The position numbers and the translations under genes were made by a program. DNA of 64,000 nucleotides, taken from the NCBI RefSeq assembly GCF_002870965.1, contig NZ_PHSO01000010.1, positions 1-64,000 of the forward strand, in the 5' to 3' direction. Source of the DNA: Tsuneonella flava (GTDB lineage: Bacteria > Pseudomonadota > Alphaproteobacteria > Sphingomonadales > Sphingomonadaceae). The notes under the pieces were generated by a model, which was given only the letters and a program-made list of their open reading frames with translations, ran no database searches and was not told the origin of the DNA. Positions 10,849 through 20,501 of this stretch are shown piece by piece. Position 1 is the stretch's first letter. Every line of letters begins with the position of its first letter.

Positions 10849-12120
10849 TTATTCTGCCGCCAGTGCCTCGTCACCCGCTGCGTCACCCGCTGCATCATCC
10901 ACGTCGCTGGCGGTTTCGGTGCTGTCGGTCTCGCTGGTCCGATCGCCCGGTTCCACATCGTCGATATGGGTCATCTTGAGACGCCCGTTCTCTACTGCGA
11001 ACGCCAGCTTGCCTTCGACCAGATCGAGCGCATCGCGCCCGAACACTTCGTATCGCCAGCCTTTCAGGATCGGCAGATCGCGGATACCGGCGGCGAGGGC
11101 CTCCATCTCGTCGCTGCGGGTCAGCAGGCGGCTGGCCACGTCGATTTCGCGGCTGCGGATCTTGAGTAGCAGCTTGAGCAGGTCGGCCACCAGCGCGCCT
11201 TCCTTGCCCAGCGGGGCGCCGCGCTTGGGCTTGTCGGGCATCTCGTCTTTGCCGAGCGGTTCGGCCGCTTCGAGCACTTTCATCAGGCGTTTGCCTATAT
11301 CGTTGTCTTTCCACGCATTTGACAGGCCGCGCACTTTGACGAGATCGGCCTGTTTCTTGGGCGGATGGCTGGCGAGATCGGCCAGCGTTTCATCGCGCAT
11401 GATCCGCCCGCGCGGGATATTCTTGTGCTGCGCCTCCCCTTCGCGCCAGGCGGCGAGATCTTTCAGACGGCCAAGCACGGCGGCATTACGGCTGGGCGCG
11501 CGAATGCGTTGCCATGCCTTGCCGGGATCGTTGGCGTAGTTCGACGGATCGGCCAGTTTGTCCATTTCCGCGTCGAGCCACGATCCGCGCTCTGTTTTTA
11601 TAAGTTTTTTCAGTATCTTGGGGAATATTTTTGAAAGATGTGTCACGTCCCCGATGGCATATTCGATCTGCCGTTCGGTCAACGGGCGGCGGCTCCAGTC
11701 GGTGAAGCGCGCGCCCTTGTCGATAGTGAGGCCAAGCCATGCTTCCACCAGATTGGCATAGCCGATCTGTTCGGACTGGCTGATCGCCATCATCGCGATC
11801 TGGGTATCGAAAATCGGGTGCGGGGTCTTGCCGGTGAGGTTGTAGATGATTTCCACATCCTGCCCCCCGGCGTGGAAGATCTTCAGCACGTCTTCGTTGT
11901 CGCACATCAGATCGAGCAGCGGTTGCAGATCGATCCCTTCGGCCAGCGGATCGATCGCCGCTGCCTCTTCGGTATTGGCGATCTGCACCAGGCACAGTTC
12001 GGGCCAATAGGTGTTCTCGCGCATGAATTCGGTATCGACGGTAACGAAATCGCTTTGCGCCAGCCTTTCGCACAGATCGGCGAGGGCTTCGGTAGTGGTA
12101 ATCAGGTCATGTATTTTCAT
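10849..12120 (-). CDS. rnd: ribonuclease D
   Basis: 3'-to-5' exoribonuclease for tRNA 3' maturation. The DEDD exonuclease motifs are visible: VDTEFMRE (Exo I), HAGGQDVEII (Exo II) and YAIGDVTHL (Exo III with Tyr and Asp). One HRDC-type helical domain follows (residues about 210-290, LKDLAAWREGEAQHKN), then a second helical region and an acidic Asp/Ala/Thr tail of about 30 residues. 423 residues, slightly longer than E. coli RNase D because of the tail. It is divergent from aspS. Confidence 0.93.
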   Translation of the reverse strand: MKIHDLITTTEALADLCERLAQSDFVTVDTEFMRENTYWPELCLVQIANTEEAAAIDPLAEGIDLQPLLDLMCDNEDVLKIFHAGGQDVEIIYNLTGKTPHPIFDTQIAMMAISQSEQIGYANLVEAWLGLTIDKGARFTDWSRRPLTERQIEYAIGDVTHLSKIFPKILKKLIKTERGSWLDAEMDKLADPSNYANDPGKAWQRIRAPSRNAAVLGRLKDLAAWREGEAQHKNIPRGRIMRDETLADLASHPPKKQADLVKVRGLSNAWKDNDIGKRLMKVLEAAEPLGKDEMPDKPKRGAPLGKEGALVADLLKLLLKIRSREIDVASRLLTRSDEMEALAAGIRDLPILKGWRYEVFGRDALDLVEGKLAFAVENGRLKMTHIDDVEPGDRTSETDSTETASDVDDAAGDAAGDEALAAE

Positions 12121-12290
12121 CTGTCTTCATTTCATGGTTCGGGCGGAGTGCCACCCACCGGACAGAGTGTGCCTTGACAAAAGCCCGCCCTTGCCCTGTT
12201 AGCGCGCGCGTTTCCTGCTAAAGGAGCGCGAACCCGCGCAATACGCGCGAGGCACCTAGCGCCATAGCCCCGAAATTGGAAAGTTTTTAG

Positions 12291-14090
12291 ATGCACGCCT
12301 ATCGTACCCACAACTGCGCGGCCCTGTCGAAGGGCAATGTTGGCGAAACCGTCCGCCTTTCGGGCTGGGTCCATCGCAAGCGCGATCATGGCGGGGTGCT
12401 GTTCGTGGACCTGCGCGATCACTATGGCCTGACGCAGATCGTTGCCGACGAAGACAGCCCCGCGCTGCCGATTCTCGACGGGCTGCGGCTGGAATCGGTC
12501 GTCACTATCGATGGCGAAGTGAAGGCGCGCGCCGAAGGTACGGTCAATCCCAACCTGCCGACCGGCGAAATCGAAGTGTTCGCCCGCGCCGTAACGGTGC
12601 AGAGCACGGCAGACGAACTGCCGCTGATCGTCAATTCGGCGGAAGATTATCCCGAAGAAACCCGTCTGAAATACCGTTTCGTCGATCTGCGGCGCGAACG
12701 GGTGCACAACAACATCGTGCTGCGTTCCAACGTGATCGCCAGCTTGCGCCGCCGGATGATCGATCAGGGCTTCACCGAATTCCAGACCCCGATCCTCGCG
12801 GCCTCCAGCCCCGAAGGCGCGCGCGACTATATCGTGCCCAGCCGCCTGCATCCCGGCACGTTCTACGCGCTGCCGCAGGCGCCGCAGATGTTCAAACAGT
12901 TGCTGATGGTGGCCGGGTTCGACCGCTATTTCCAGATCGCCCCCTGTTTCCGCGACGAAGACCTGCGTGCCGACCGCAGCCCGGAATTCTACCAGCTCGA
13001 TTTCGAAATGAGCTTCGTCACCCAGGAAGACGTGTTCAATGCCATTGAACCGGTGCTGGCCGGGGTGTTCGAGGAATTTTCGGGCGGCAAGAGCGTGACG
13101 CCGGCAGGCAGCTTCCCGCGTATCCCCTATGCCGAAGCGATGCTGAAATATGGCAGCGACAAGCCCGATCTGCGTAACCCGCTGATTATTTCGGACGTAT
13201 CCGATCACTTCCAGCAGTCGGGCTTTGGCCTGTTCGAGAAGATTGTCGGCACCGGCGGCGTGGTCCGCGCGATCCCGGCGCCGGGCACGCACGAGAAGAG
13301 CCGTAAGTTCTTCGACGATATGAATGACTGGGCGCGCAAGGAAGGGTTCGCGGGCCTCGGCTATGTCACGCGCAAGGGTGGCGAATTCGGCGGCCCGATT
13401 GCCAAGAACCACGGACCCGACAACATGGCGAAGATCTACGCCGAGCTGGGGCTGGGCGAGAACGACGGCCTGTTCTTCGCCGCTGGCAAGCAGGGCGACG
13501 CGGTCAAGCTGGCCGGTGCCGCGCGCACCCGTGTGGGCGAAGAACTGGGCTTGATCCCCGACGATCGCTTCGAATTCTGCTGGATCGTCGATTTCCCGAT
13601 GTTCGAATACGACGAAGAGGCGAAGAAGATCGATTTTAGCCACAACCCGTTCTCGATGCCGCAGGGCGAGATGGAGGCGCTGGAAACGCAGGATCCGCTC
13701 GATATCAAGGCGTGGCAGTACGACATCGTCTGCAACGGATATGAACTGTCGAGCGGGGCGATCCGTAACCACCGCCCGGATATCATGTACAAGGCGTTCG
13801 AACTGGCCGGGTACACCCGCGAAGATGTGGACAGCAATTTCTCCGGCATGATCGAAGCGTTCAAGCTCGGCGCACCGCCGCACGGTGGCTCCGCACCGGG
13901 GATCGACCGGATCGTGATGCTGCTGGCCGACGAGCCGAATATCCGCGAAGTCATCGCCTTCCCGCTCAACCAGCGGGCGCAGGATCTGATGATGGGCGCG
14001 CCCAGCGCGGTATCCGCTCGCCAGTTGCGCGATGTGCATATCCGCACGATCGAACCGCCGAAGCAGGAAAAGCCAGCCACAGAGGATTGA
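12291..14090 (+). CDS. aspS: aspartyl-tRNA synthetase, probably non-discriminating
   Basis: Class II synthetase charging tRNA-Asp. The N-terminal OB anticodon-binding domain is [18 protein letters not shown]. Motif 2 is [10 protein letters not shown] and motif 3 [18 protein letters not shown], with the bacterial GAD insertion between them. 599 residues is the usual bacterial length. His33 in RKRDHGG is the residue type associated with non-discriminating bacterial enzymes that also charge tRNA-Asn; those rely on GatCAB. This inference would need the rest of the genome (no asnS, presence of gatCAB). Confidence 0.96.
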   Translation: MHAYRTHNCAALSKGNVGETVRLSGWVHRKRDHGGVLFVDLRDHYGLTQIVADEDSPALPILDGLRLESVVTIDGEVKARAEGTVNPNLPTGEIEVFARAVTVQSTADELPLIVNSAEDYPEETRLKYRFVDLRRERVHNNIVLRSNVIASLRRRMIDQGFTEFQTPILAASSPEGARDYIVPSRLHPGTFYALPQAPQMFKQLLMVAGFDRYFQIAPCFRDEDLRADRSPEFYQLDFEMSFVTQEDVFNAIEPVLAGVFEEFSGGKSVTPAGSFPRIPYAEAMLKYGSDKPDLRNPLIISDVSDHFQQSGFGLFEKIVGTGGVVRAIPAPGTHEKSRKFFDDMNDWARKEGFAGLGYVTRKGGEFGGPIAKNHGPDNMAKIYAELGLGENDGLFFAAGKQGDAVKLAGAARTRVGEELGLIPDDRFEFCWIVDFPMFEYDEEAKKIDFSHNPFSMPQGEMEALETQDPLDIKAWQYDIVCNGYELSSGAIRNHRPDIMYKAFELAGYTREDVDSNFSGMIEAFKLGAPPHGGSAPGIDRIVMLLADEPNIREVIAFPLNQRAQDLMMGAPSAVSARQLRDVHIRTIEPPKQEKPATED

Positions 14091-14185
14091 TTACCCACCT
14101 CCCGTACGGGGGTTATCTGTCCGGTTTGACTTATTCCGTCGCATCATTATTTGCGGCACGGGATCTTTAAATACCGGCAGGTGAT

Positions 14186-15106
14186 ATGGATCCTTTCATT
14201 CGATTTGGCATGGCGCTTTCCATTGGTGTTGCAGCCCCCGCTGCAGCGGAGACTTTGACTGTGCCTGTGGGCCGTCCGGCTGTCAGCGACGCGGTTGCTG
14301 CGCTCGATACGATTTCTATCCAGCAGTTCGGCGGCCGCGACGGTGCCGCAGCGGCTGTCGCGATTGAAGATGCGTTACGCGCGGCGGGGCCAGATGGGCG
14401 GCCCTGGTTGCGCGTTGTGCCCGCGGGGGTGAAAGCGGACGTGAAAGGTGGGCTTTACGGTTCGGTCGAAAGCGACATCAAGATCAGTTCGAGATATCAG
14501 AAAACGAAAGAGGAATGCCGCGACAGAGATAAGGACGGCAATTGCACGGCGAAAGAAACGCGCAAAATCGATTGCAAGTATGAGCAGTTGACGTTGCGCC
14601 CGACACTTCGCCTGACCGATGCAGCCGGCGCGTTGCTCTATTCCGACGAAAAGGCGATGACGGACACCCGGCAATCCTGCGCCGACGGTGTTCAGCCCGA
14701 TTGGTCGCGCGTCCGGCGTAAGCTGGTTGCCGAGCTGGTAGAGCGCACTGTCGCAGCACTTACTCCGGCCCTGATGCGGCAGAATATCCGTGTGATGGAA
14801 AACCGCCGGGGTCTGGATAAAACCGCCGCAACGGCGTTCAAGGATGCCCTGCGCCTGACCAAGCGCGATCAGGAGGGGGCATGCCGTGTCTGGCGCACGA
14901 TGGGGGCCGATTCCGGCAATCAGCCGTCTGTCGCGTTCAACATCGGTCTGTGTGCCGAACACGATGGCGATCTGGAGACCGCCCGCAGACAGTATGAACG
15001 AGTGGCAAATATGACGGCGGGGCGCGGTGAAGCCAACGAAGGTCTGCGGCGTATCGACGATACGATTCGGGCGAACCGGCAATTCGCCGCCCGCACAGGG
15101 GGATGA
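14186..15106 (+). CDS. exported hypothetical protein
   Basis: 306 residues with a probable signal peptide (MALSIGVAAPAAAE). The middle contains a DRDKDGNC segment, a DxDxDG pattern seen in calcium-binding loops, flanked by cysteines. The C-terminal third looks tetratricopeptide-like (VAFNIGLCAEHDGDLETARR). The N-terminal half alternates strands and helices around a conserved-looking ALRAAGPDG in a way reminiscent of CsgG/LpoB-like periplasmic domains, but this is weak. Function unknown. It stands alone between aspS and acpP. Confidence 0.6.
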   Translation: MDPFIRFGMALSIGVAAPAAAETLTVPVGRPAVSDAVAALDTISIQQFGGRDGAAAAVAIEDALRAAGPDGRPWLRVVPAGVKADVKGGLYGSVESDIKISSRYQKTKEECRDRDKDGNCTAKETRKIDCKYEQLTLRPTLRLTDAAGALLYSDEKAMTDTRQSCADGVQPDWSRVRRKLVAELVERTVAALTPALMRQNIRVMENRRGLDKTAATAFKDALRLTKRDQEGACRVWRTMGADSGNQPSVAFNIGLCAEHDGDLETARRQYERVANMTAGRGEANEGLRRIDDTIRANRQFAARTGG

Positions 15107-15227
15107 CCGCTGGTGCAATAACTACAATTTGGCAGTGGAATGAATACCTACGCGGCACTTGCCAGCCCGCCGCCCGTTGATTAGGGCGAAACCCAACCAT
15201 ACACCCCAAGTTCGAAGAGGGACCATT

Positions 15228-15464
15228 ATGAGCGATACCGCCGACCGCGTGCAGAAAATTGTCGTCGAACATCTCGGCGTCGAAGCCGACAAGGTCACCC
15301 AGGACGCCAGCTTCATTGACGATCTCGGTGCCGACAGCCTCGACATCGTTGAACTGGTCATGGCTTTCGAAGAAGAATTCGGGGTCGAAATCCCTGATGA
15401 CGCTGCCGAAAAGATCACGACCGTCGGCGACGCGACCAAGTACATTGAAGAGCACAAGGGCTAA
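15228..15464 (+). CDS. acpP: acyl carrier protein
   Basis: Carrier of growing fatty-acyl chains. 78 residues with the phosphopantetheine attachment motif [14 protein letters not shown] (Ser in DSL) and the acidic recognition helix II. ATG 15228 follows AGAGGG. It precedes fabF, the classical fatty-acid synthesis order. Confidence 0.98.
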   Translation: MSDTADRVQKIVVEHLGVEADKVTQDASFIDDLGADSLDIVELVMAFEEEFGVEIPDDAAEKITTVGDATKYIEEHKG

Positions 15465-15509
15465 GGCCCTGCCCGCCGTGCTCGCCTGACGGCAAGTCGG
15501 CGGGGCATA

Positions 15510-15544
15510 AACAGGCTCGTCCCCGCCGCGGGGCCGGGCCTGTT
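15510..15544 (+). terminator. hairpin between acpP and fabF (attenuator-like)
   Basis: AACAGGC pairs with GCCTGTT around an inner CCCC-GGGG stem, followed by TGTATATATT rather than a clean U tract. It would let abundant acpP message end here while some transcription continues into fabF; this role is inferred. Confidence 0.5.
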
Positions 15545-15563
15545 GTATATATTGGAGAGCAGT

Positions 15564-16823
15564 ATGCGTCGTGTCGTCGTTACCGGACTCGGCCTCGTCA
15601 CCCCGCTGGGGGCGGACGTGGAAACTTCGTGGAAAAACCTCATCGCCGGGAAAAGCGGTGCAGGTACGATTACCCGGTTCGATACCGAAGGGCAGAAATG
15701 CACCATCGCGTGCGAAGTGAAGCCCAAGGATCACGAATTCGGCTTCGATCCTGACAAGCGCGTGGATCACAAGATCCAGCGTCAGGTCGATCCGTTCATC
15801 GTATACGGCATCGATGCCGCCGGTCAGGCGCTCGAAGATGCCGGGCTCACCGATATGGACGACGATCTGAAAACCCGCGCCGGTTGTTCGATCGGTTCCG
15901 GGATCGGCGGCCTGCCGGGGATCGAGATCGAATCGGTCAACCTGCACGAACGCGGCCCCGGCCGGGTCAGCCCGCATTTCGTGCATGGGCGTCTCATCAA
16001 CCTGATCAGCGGGCAGGTTTCGATCAAATACGGCCTGATGGGGCCGAACCATGCGGTCGTCACCGCCTGCTCTACCGGCGCGCACTCGATTGGCGATGCC
16101 GCGCGGATGATCAAGGATGGCGATGCCGACGTAATGCTGGCGGGCGGTGCGGAAAGCACGATCAACCCGCTGGGTGTGGCCGGTTTCGCTCAGGCACGCG
16201 CGCTGAATACGAGCATGAACGATCGCCCGACAGAGGCCAGTCGCCCCTATGATAAGGGCCGCGATGGCTTTGTGATGGGCGAAGGTGCCGGCGTTGTCGT
16301 TCTGGAAGAATACGAACACGCCAAGGCGCGTGGTGCGAAGATCTATGCCGAAGTGGTCGGCTATGGTCTGTCGGGCGATGCCTATCACGTCACTGCACCG
16401 CATCCCGAAGGGAAGGGTGCCGAACTCGCCATGCGGATGGCACTCCGCAAGGCCGGAATGGAACCGGGCGACATCGATTACGTCAACGCGCACGGCACCA
16501 GCACGATGGCCGACACCATCGAACTGGCTGCAGTGAAGCGCGTTCTGGGCGACGATCTGAGCGGTGCATCGATGAGCAGCACGAAATCGGCCATCGGCCA
16601 CCTGCTCGGCGGTGCCGGTGCGGTGGAGGCGGTGTTCTGCATCCTCGCCATGCGCGATCAGATCGTGCCGCCAACGCTGAACCTTGACGATCCCGACGAA
16701 GGGACCGAAGGCGTCGACCTGGTGCCTCACGTCGCGAAGAAGCGCGAAGTGAAGGCGGTGCTCAACAACAGCTTCGGGTTCGGCGGGACCAATGCCTCGC
16801 TGATCATGAAGAAGGTCGACTGA
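15564..16823 (+). CDS. fabF: 3-oxoacyl-ACP synthase II
   Basis: Condensing enzyme elongating acyl-ACP with malonyl-ACP. The KAS II Cys-His-His triad is visible: VVTACSTGAHS, VNAHGTSTMAD and SAIGHLLGGAGAVE, with the C-terminal NNSFGFGGTNAS. ATG 15564 after GGAGAG gives MRRVVVTGLG, the standard start; an upstream TTG at 15543 is not needed. 419 residues. Confidence 0.97.
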   Translation: MRRVVVTGLGLVTPLGADVETSWKNLIAGKSGAGTITRFDTEGQKCTIACEVKPKDHEFGFDPDKRVDHKIQRQVDPFIVYGIDAAGQALEDAGLTDMDDDLKTRAGCSIGSGIGGLPGIEIESVNLHERGPGRVSPHFVHGRLINLISGQVSIKYGLMGPNHAVVTACSTGAHSIGDAARMIKDGDADVMLAGGAESTINPLGVAGFAQARALNTSMNDRPTEASRPYDKGRDGFVMGEGAGVVVLEEYEHAKARGAKIYAEVVGYGLSGDAYHVTAPHPEGKGAELAMRMALRKAGMEPGDIDYVNAHGTSTMADTIELAAVKRVLGDDLSGASMSSTKSAIGHLLGGAGAVEAVFCILAMRDQIVPPTLNLDDPDEGTEGVDLVPHVAKKREVKAVLNNSFGFGGTNASLIMKKVD

Positions 16824-16824
16824 C

Positions 16825-17787
16825 GTGAAGAAGCTGGTGCTGGCGGCGGCGCTCGTCGCGGCGCTGGCTTTCGCGTGGTTCGCCCACGGGTGGTACGGCG
16901 CAGCGAATGTGCCGAAAGACACTTCGTTCATCGTGCCCGATGGCGCCACGCTGACCAAAGTCGCACGCAAGCTGGAAGATAAAGGCCTGATCGCATCGGC
17001 CGACAGCTTCCTGCTGCGCGCCAAGGTGTTCGGCGGCAGCGATCCGGTGCAGGCGGGCGAATTCCTCGTTCCGGCCGGATCGAGCCCGTCGCAAATCCTC
17101 GACCAGTTTCAGCATGGCGAGGTGATTCAGCGGTTCGTCACTATCCCCGAAGGGATGCCCTCGGTTATGGTGTACGAACGCCTGATGGCCGAACCGCTGC
17201 TGACCGGCCCGATCCCGGTGCCGGAAGAGGGATCGGTCCTCCCCGATACTTATAACTTCGAACGCGGCGAACCGCGTACACGGGTGTTGGCGCGCATGCA
17301 GACCGCGATGAACGCGTTTCTGGCCGAAGCATGGTCGAAACGGGGCAAGAATATCGTTGTCAAAACGCCAGAAGAGGCGGTGACGCTCGCTGCAATCGTC
17401 GAAAAGGAAACCGGCGTCGCCAGCGAGCGCAAGCAAGTTGCCGGGCTATATTCCAACCGCGTGCGGGAAGGGATGCCGCTGCAAGCCGACCCGACGATTA
17501 TCTATCCCATCACCAAGGGCAAGCCGCTGGGCCGCCGCATCCGCCAGAGCGAGATCGCAGCGGTCAACGGATACAACACCTATACCATGCGCGGGCTGCC
17601 CGTAGGGCCGATCACCAACCCCGGAAGGGAGAGCATCGAGGCAGTGCTCCACCCGGCGGACACCAGGGCGCTCTACATGGTTGCCAACGGCAAAGGCGGG
17701 CACTGGTTCGCGCAGACGCTGGCTGAGCATAACGCCAATGTACACAAGTGGTTCGCCATTCGCCGCGAGCGCGGGGAGATGGACTGA
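16825..17787 (+). CDS. mltG: endolytic murein transglycosylase
   Basis: YceG/MltG family membrane-anchored lytic transglycosylase that sets glycan strand length. One N-terminal transmembrane helix (LVLAAALVAALAFAWFA), a LysM-like segment (SFIVPDGATLTKVARKL) and the catalytic domain with IVEKETGVASERKQVAG (catalytic Glu) and LQADPTIIYPI. The GTG start is one base after the fabF stop, so it is cotranscribed; acpP-fabF-mltG order is widespread. 320 residues. Confidence 0.94.
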   Translation: MKKLVLAAALVAALAFAWFAHGWYGAANVPKDTSFIVPDGATLTKVARKLEDKGLIASADSFLLRAKVFGGSDPVQAGEFLVPAGSSPSQILDQFQHGEVIQRFVTIPEGMPSVMVYERLMAEPLLTGPIPVPEEGSVLPDTYNFERGEPRTRVLARMQTAMNAFLAEAWSKRGKNIVVKTPEEAVTLAAIVEKETGVASERKQVAGLYSNRVREGMPLQADPTIIYPITKGKPLGRRIRQSEIAAVNGYNTYTMRGLPVGPITNPGRESIEAVLHPADTRALYMVANGKGGHWFAQTLAEHNANVHKWFAIRRERGEMD

Positions 17788-17822
17788 TCGCGCCAAGGGG
17801 CAGCGACAGGGGCGGCGCGGCG

Positions 17823-18344
17823 ATGTCGTTCGACCCGTCCGCGCCGGCTCCGCTGATCGTGACCGCGCAATTGCCGCAATGGCTGCAATCGCGGGCCGAT
17901 CGGCTCCGCACCGCGCATTTCCCGCCGGAACGTAACCAGCTCAACGCCCACGTCACGCTGTTCCACGCGCTGCCGCCCAGTCTGGAAAGCGAACTGCGCG
18001 ACGCCTTGGCGCAGGAGGCGAAGGCGGCCCCGCTCGCCGCACGCCTCGATGGATTGATGAACCTGGGGCGAGGCACCGCTCTGCGGCTGGAAAGCGCGGC
18101 GCTGCTGGCGCTGAGGGAAAGGCTGGCGGATCGCTTTTATGGCCTGCTGACGCCGCAGGACATGGCCGTGCCACGCCTGCACATCACCATCCAGAACAAG
18201 GTCAGCCCGCATCGTGCGCGGGCTTTGCAGGCCGAACTGGCGGGGGCGATAGAGCCGCGCCCATTCGCATTTACCGGGTTGGCGCTGCACCGATATCGGG
18301 GCGGACCGTGGGAGTTTGTAAAACAGTGGTCATTCCGCGGTTGA
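17823..18344 (+). CDS. 2'-5' RNA ligase superfamily protein
   Basis: Member of the 2H phosphoesterase superfamily. Both HxTx motifs are present: HVTLFHAL and HITIQNKV, spaced about 80 residues apart. From ATG 17823 it has 173 residues, typical of the LigT/ThpR group that opens 2',3'-cyclic phosphates or acts as RNA cyclic phosphodiesterase. The native substrate is not known. The longer frame from 17748 overlaps mltG and adds no conserved sequence. Confidence 0.85.
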   Translation: MSFDPSAPAPLIVTAQLPQWLQSRADRLRTAHFPPERNQLNAHVTLFHALPPSLESELRDALAQEAKAAPLAARLDGLMNLGRGTALRLESAALLALRERLADRFYGLLTPQDMAVPRLHITIQNKVSPHRARALQAELAGAIEPRPFAFTGLALHRYRGGPWEFVKQWSFRG

Positions 18345-18412
18345 CCGCGCGCGATCCCCGCCCTAAATGCGCCGCCTGCACGGCGCCAACAGACGCCGCA
18401 GTGCCCGATTGG

Positions 18413-18489
18413 GGCGGAGTAGCTCAGCCGGTTAGAGCAACGGAATCATAATCCGCGTGTCGGGGGTTCGAGTCCCTCCTCCGCTACCA
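18413..18489 (+). tRNA. tRNA-Met(CAT), probable elongator; island attachment site
   Basis: 77-nt cloverleaf with encoded CCA. The acceptor GGCGGAG pairs with CTCCGCT, the anticodon loop is ATCATAA (CAT) and the T loop TTCGAGT. The first acceptor pair is G-T. Sequence style fits elongator Met rather than tRNA-Ile2, whose CAT would be lysidine-modified, but this is not certain. Its 3' end immediately precedes a tyrosine integrase, so it is the likely attB/attL site. Confidence 0.9.
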
Positions 18490-18493
18490 TTTC

Positions 18494-18558
18494 GCGAATC
18501 ATCTCAAACCTCGCAAAATGGCGGTTTTCCGCCGCATTGAGGTGTTGGAGATGATCGC
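18494..18558. repeat. long imperfect inverted repeat next to the tRNA/integrase junction
   Basis: The left arm begins GCGAATCATCTCAAACCTC and the right arm ends GAGGTGTTGGAGATGATCGC; they pair with small bulges around an inner GGCGG-TTTT-CCGCC hairpin. There is no U tract, so it is a poor terminator. Position just inside the element suggests an integrase or excisionase binding region (inference). Confidence 0.6.
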
Positions 18559-18679
18559 AATCGTCCTCATGCATGCGTCCTTGAGTTGGACAGACCTGGT
18601 CAGCTTTCGACCGGTTTGGACGCCTGTTGTGCTATGATTTGTGCTATTGTTTTCTCGCCTCGTGTTGATCGAGGTAGCC

Positions 18680-19909
18680 ATGGGAAAAGCCCAGAATTTC
18701 AATCCTTCGAGCCTTGATATGCTCTGTTCTGGCAGGCGTTCCGATCCGTTGGTGGCCGGGCTTTGTGTGATTGTTAGCGCCGCCGGTAAGAAGACTTGGA
18801 CGTACCGGAGGCGCATCGCGAAGTCGGGGGTGATCGTGCAGCTCACGCTTGGCACCTATCCAGCTCACACTATTCCGGATGCGCGTGAGTGGGCCAGCAG
18901 GTTGAATTCCGCTGTAGAGCGAGGGGAGGATCCCCGAGTTGCCATGCGAATCGAGGAGGCAAGGAAGACCCTGACGGTCGCGAAAGCTCATGCGATCTAT
19001 ATGGAAGCGATGAGGCGTGGTGACCGAAGGGTGCTCAAGCCTCGCACACTCTACGACAAGGACGTAATCTTCACGAGGGACATCGATCCACGTCTGGGGA
19101 AGAGGTCGCTCATAGAGCTCACCGAGAACGAGTGCTGGGATGCCGTCTACGACAAGGCAAAGGCGTCGAAGGTTCGCGCAAACAAAATGGCCGGAGAATT
19201 GAGCTGCTTCCTGCGTTGGTGTTCGGGGCGGGAGGGCCGGATGGCGGGAATCGAGTTGGCGGCTCATCCCGCACCGACGTTGAACTCGAATTGGTTTTGC
19301 ACGGGGCCGAAGGCGAATAAGCGCTTTTTGAATGAGGATGAACTGGGTTGGCTGTTCCAGGCGCTCGTCGATGAGGAGCTTCGCTATCGCCGAGGCTTCA
19401 TTTTGCTCTTGTTGACTGCCGCAAGGCGCAACGAATTGTTCGGAGCCCGTTCGAGTGAAATTGCAGATGGTGTTTGGACGTTGCCGCCCGAGCGATCGAA
19501 GAATGGTGAAGCGAACCATGTGACATTAGGGCCATGGGGACGCAGTCTGGCGCAGGCTAACCAAGAATGGCTTTTCGCATCTCCTCGCATAGACGGGCCG
19601 CACCTGTTCGGGTGGTTCAAGGCCCGGGACAGGGTTCACAGCCGGATGGAGCGGTTGGCCGGGATGGAAGTGCCCCGGTGGCATTTCCATGACCTACGTC
19701 GCACGTTTCGATCACATGCCCGACGAATTGGTATCGATCGGGATATCGCAGAATTGATGCTCAACCATAAACGTAAAGGTCTCGAGGGCATCTACGACAG
19801 GAACATGGAGTTCGGACTGAGAGCGAAAGGGTTTGCCGCTTGGGAGGAATTTTTGGTTGCCATCGCAGTGAAGGCAGGGGCTGCTTCCGCACTGGATGTA
19901 CCTCTTTGA
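18680..19909 (+). CDS. tyrosine site-specific integrase
   Basis: Catalyses integration and excision of the island at tRNA-Met. It has an N-terminal P4-type DNA-binding segment (GKKTWTYRRRIAKSG, LTLGTYPAHTIPDAR) and the catalytic domain with Arg in LTAARRNELFG, the box II HDLRRTFRSHAR, His in LMLNHKRKG and the nucleophile in GIYDRN. ATG 18680 is preferred over 18641 since it starts the conserved MGKAQNF region. 409 residues, transcribed away from the tRNA; GC is lower than in the core genes upstream. Confidence 0.93.
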   Translation: MGKAQNFNPSSLDMLCSGRRSDPLVAGLCVIVSAAGKKTWTYRRRIAKSGVIVQLTLGTYPAHTIPDAREWASRLNSAVERGEDPRVAMRIEEARKTLTVAKAHAIYMEAMRRGDRRVLKPRTLYDKDVIFTRDIDPRLGKRSLIELTENECWDAVYDKAKASKVRANKMAGELSCFLRWCSGREGRMAGIELAAHPAPTLNSNWFCTGPKANKRFLNEDELGWLFQALVDEELRYRRGFILLLLTAARRNELFGARSSEIADGVWTLPPERSKNGEANHVTLGPWGRSLAQANQEWLFASPRIDGPHLFGWFKARDRVHSRMERLAGMEVPRWHFHDLRRTFRSHARRIGIDRDIAELMLNHKRKGLEGIYDRNMEFGLRAKGFAAWEEFLVAIAVKAGAASALDVPL

Positions 19910-20306
19910 GGAAGCGGCCACGTCGTCACCCGAATTGGGAGGTGGCCGTCCGTTCTTTCCTATCGGGCGCGCATCTTCAACAGCGAACTGCTGATTAAGA
20001 GTCCAGCAAAAATATTATAAATCAATCACCTGTCCGTATTCCTTCGCGTAGATTATTAAGAAAAGTCCCCAGCAAGTCTTATGTTTGCACAATGGGGCAT
20101 AACACAAAAGCGGTCACATGTTTTTAACGGTCTGCGACGTAGTGCGTCGCCGTTCAATGTCGGGAACGTTGGACAAACCGGAAGGTCACCCGCCCGCAGT
20201 CATGCCATGCTCCGCGCACCATAGCAGTCTTCAATGGATGCCAGATGTCCATTGAAACCCTGGCGCGGATAGATTATGTGTAATCTGATGTTAAAGGATA
20301 CACATC
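19910..20306. other. gene-free interval after the integrase
   Basis: About 400 bases, AT-richer than the flanks (for example AAAAATATTATAAATCAATC near 20010). I see no coding frame with family-like sequence. The right end holds the vapBC operator-like repeats described separately. Confidence 0.5.
20230..20305. promoter_or_regulatory. two inverted repeats upstream of vapBC
   Basis: TTCAATGG (20230-20237) and CCATTGAA (20249-20256) form perfect 8-base arms; ATGTGTA (20276-20282) and TACACAT (20299-20305) form 7-base arms ending one base before the antitoxin ATG. VapB-type antitoxins autorepress through palindromes, so the second repeat is the better operator candidate. Confidence 0.55.
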
Positions 20307-20501
20307 ATGCGCACCAACATTGTTATCGATGATGACCTCATGGCCAAGGCGCTTCGGGCTTCCGGCCTCAAAACCAAGCGGGAAGCGGTGGAAGCCGGCT
20401 TACGGGCGCTCTTGAAACTTCGCTCGCAAGCGCAAATCCGTAATGCCCGTGGCAAACTTGCTTGGGAAGGGGATCTGGACGCCATGCGATCCGACATATG
20501 A
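20307..20501 (+). CDS. vapB: VapB-family antitoxin
   Basis: 64-residue antitoxin of a type II system. The N-terminal MRTNIVIDDDLMAKALRASG followed by TKREAVEAGLRALL is the short DNA-binding VapB pattern common in alphaproteobacteria, and the C-terminal WEGDLDAMRSDI is the toxin-binding tail. It overlaps the toxin gene by four bases (ATGA), the usual coupling. It probably stabilises the integrated element. Confidence 0.88.
   Translation: MRTNIVIDDDLMAKALRASGLKTKREAVEAGLRALLKLRSQAQIRNARGKLAWEGDLDAMRSDI

Noticed and set aside
12132-14039. 635-codon minus-strand frame opposite aspS
   Set aside because: Mirror of the aspS codon pattern; no motif of its own.
14937-17024. 695-codon minus-strand frame opposite acpP-fabF
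   Set aside because: Antisense to three well supported genes; no recognisable domain.
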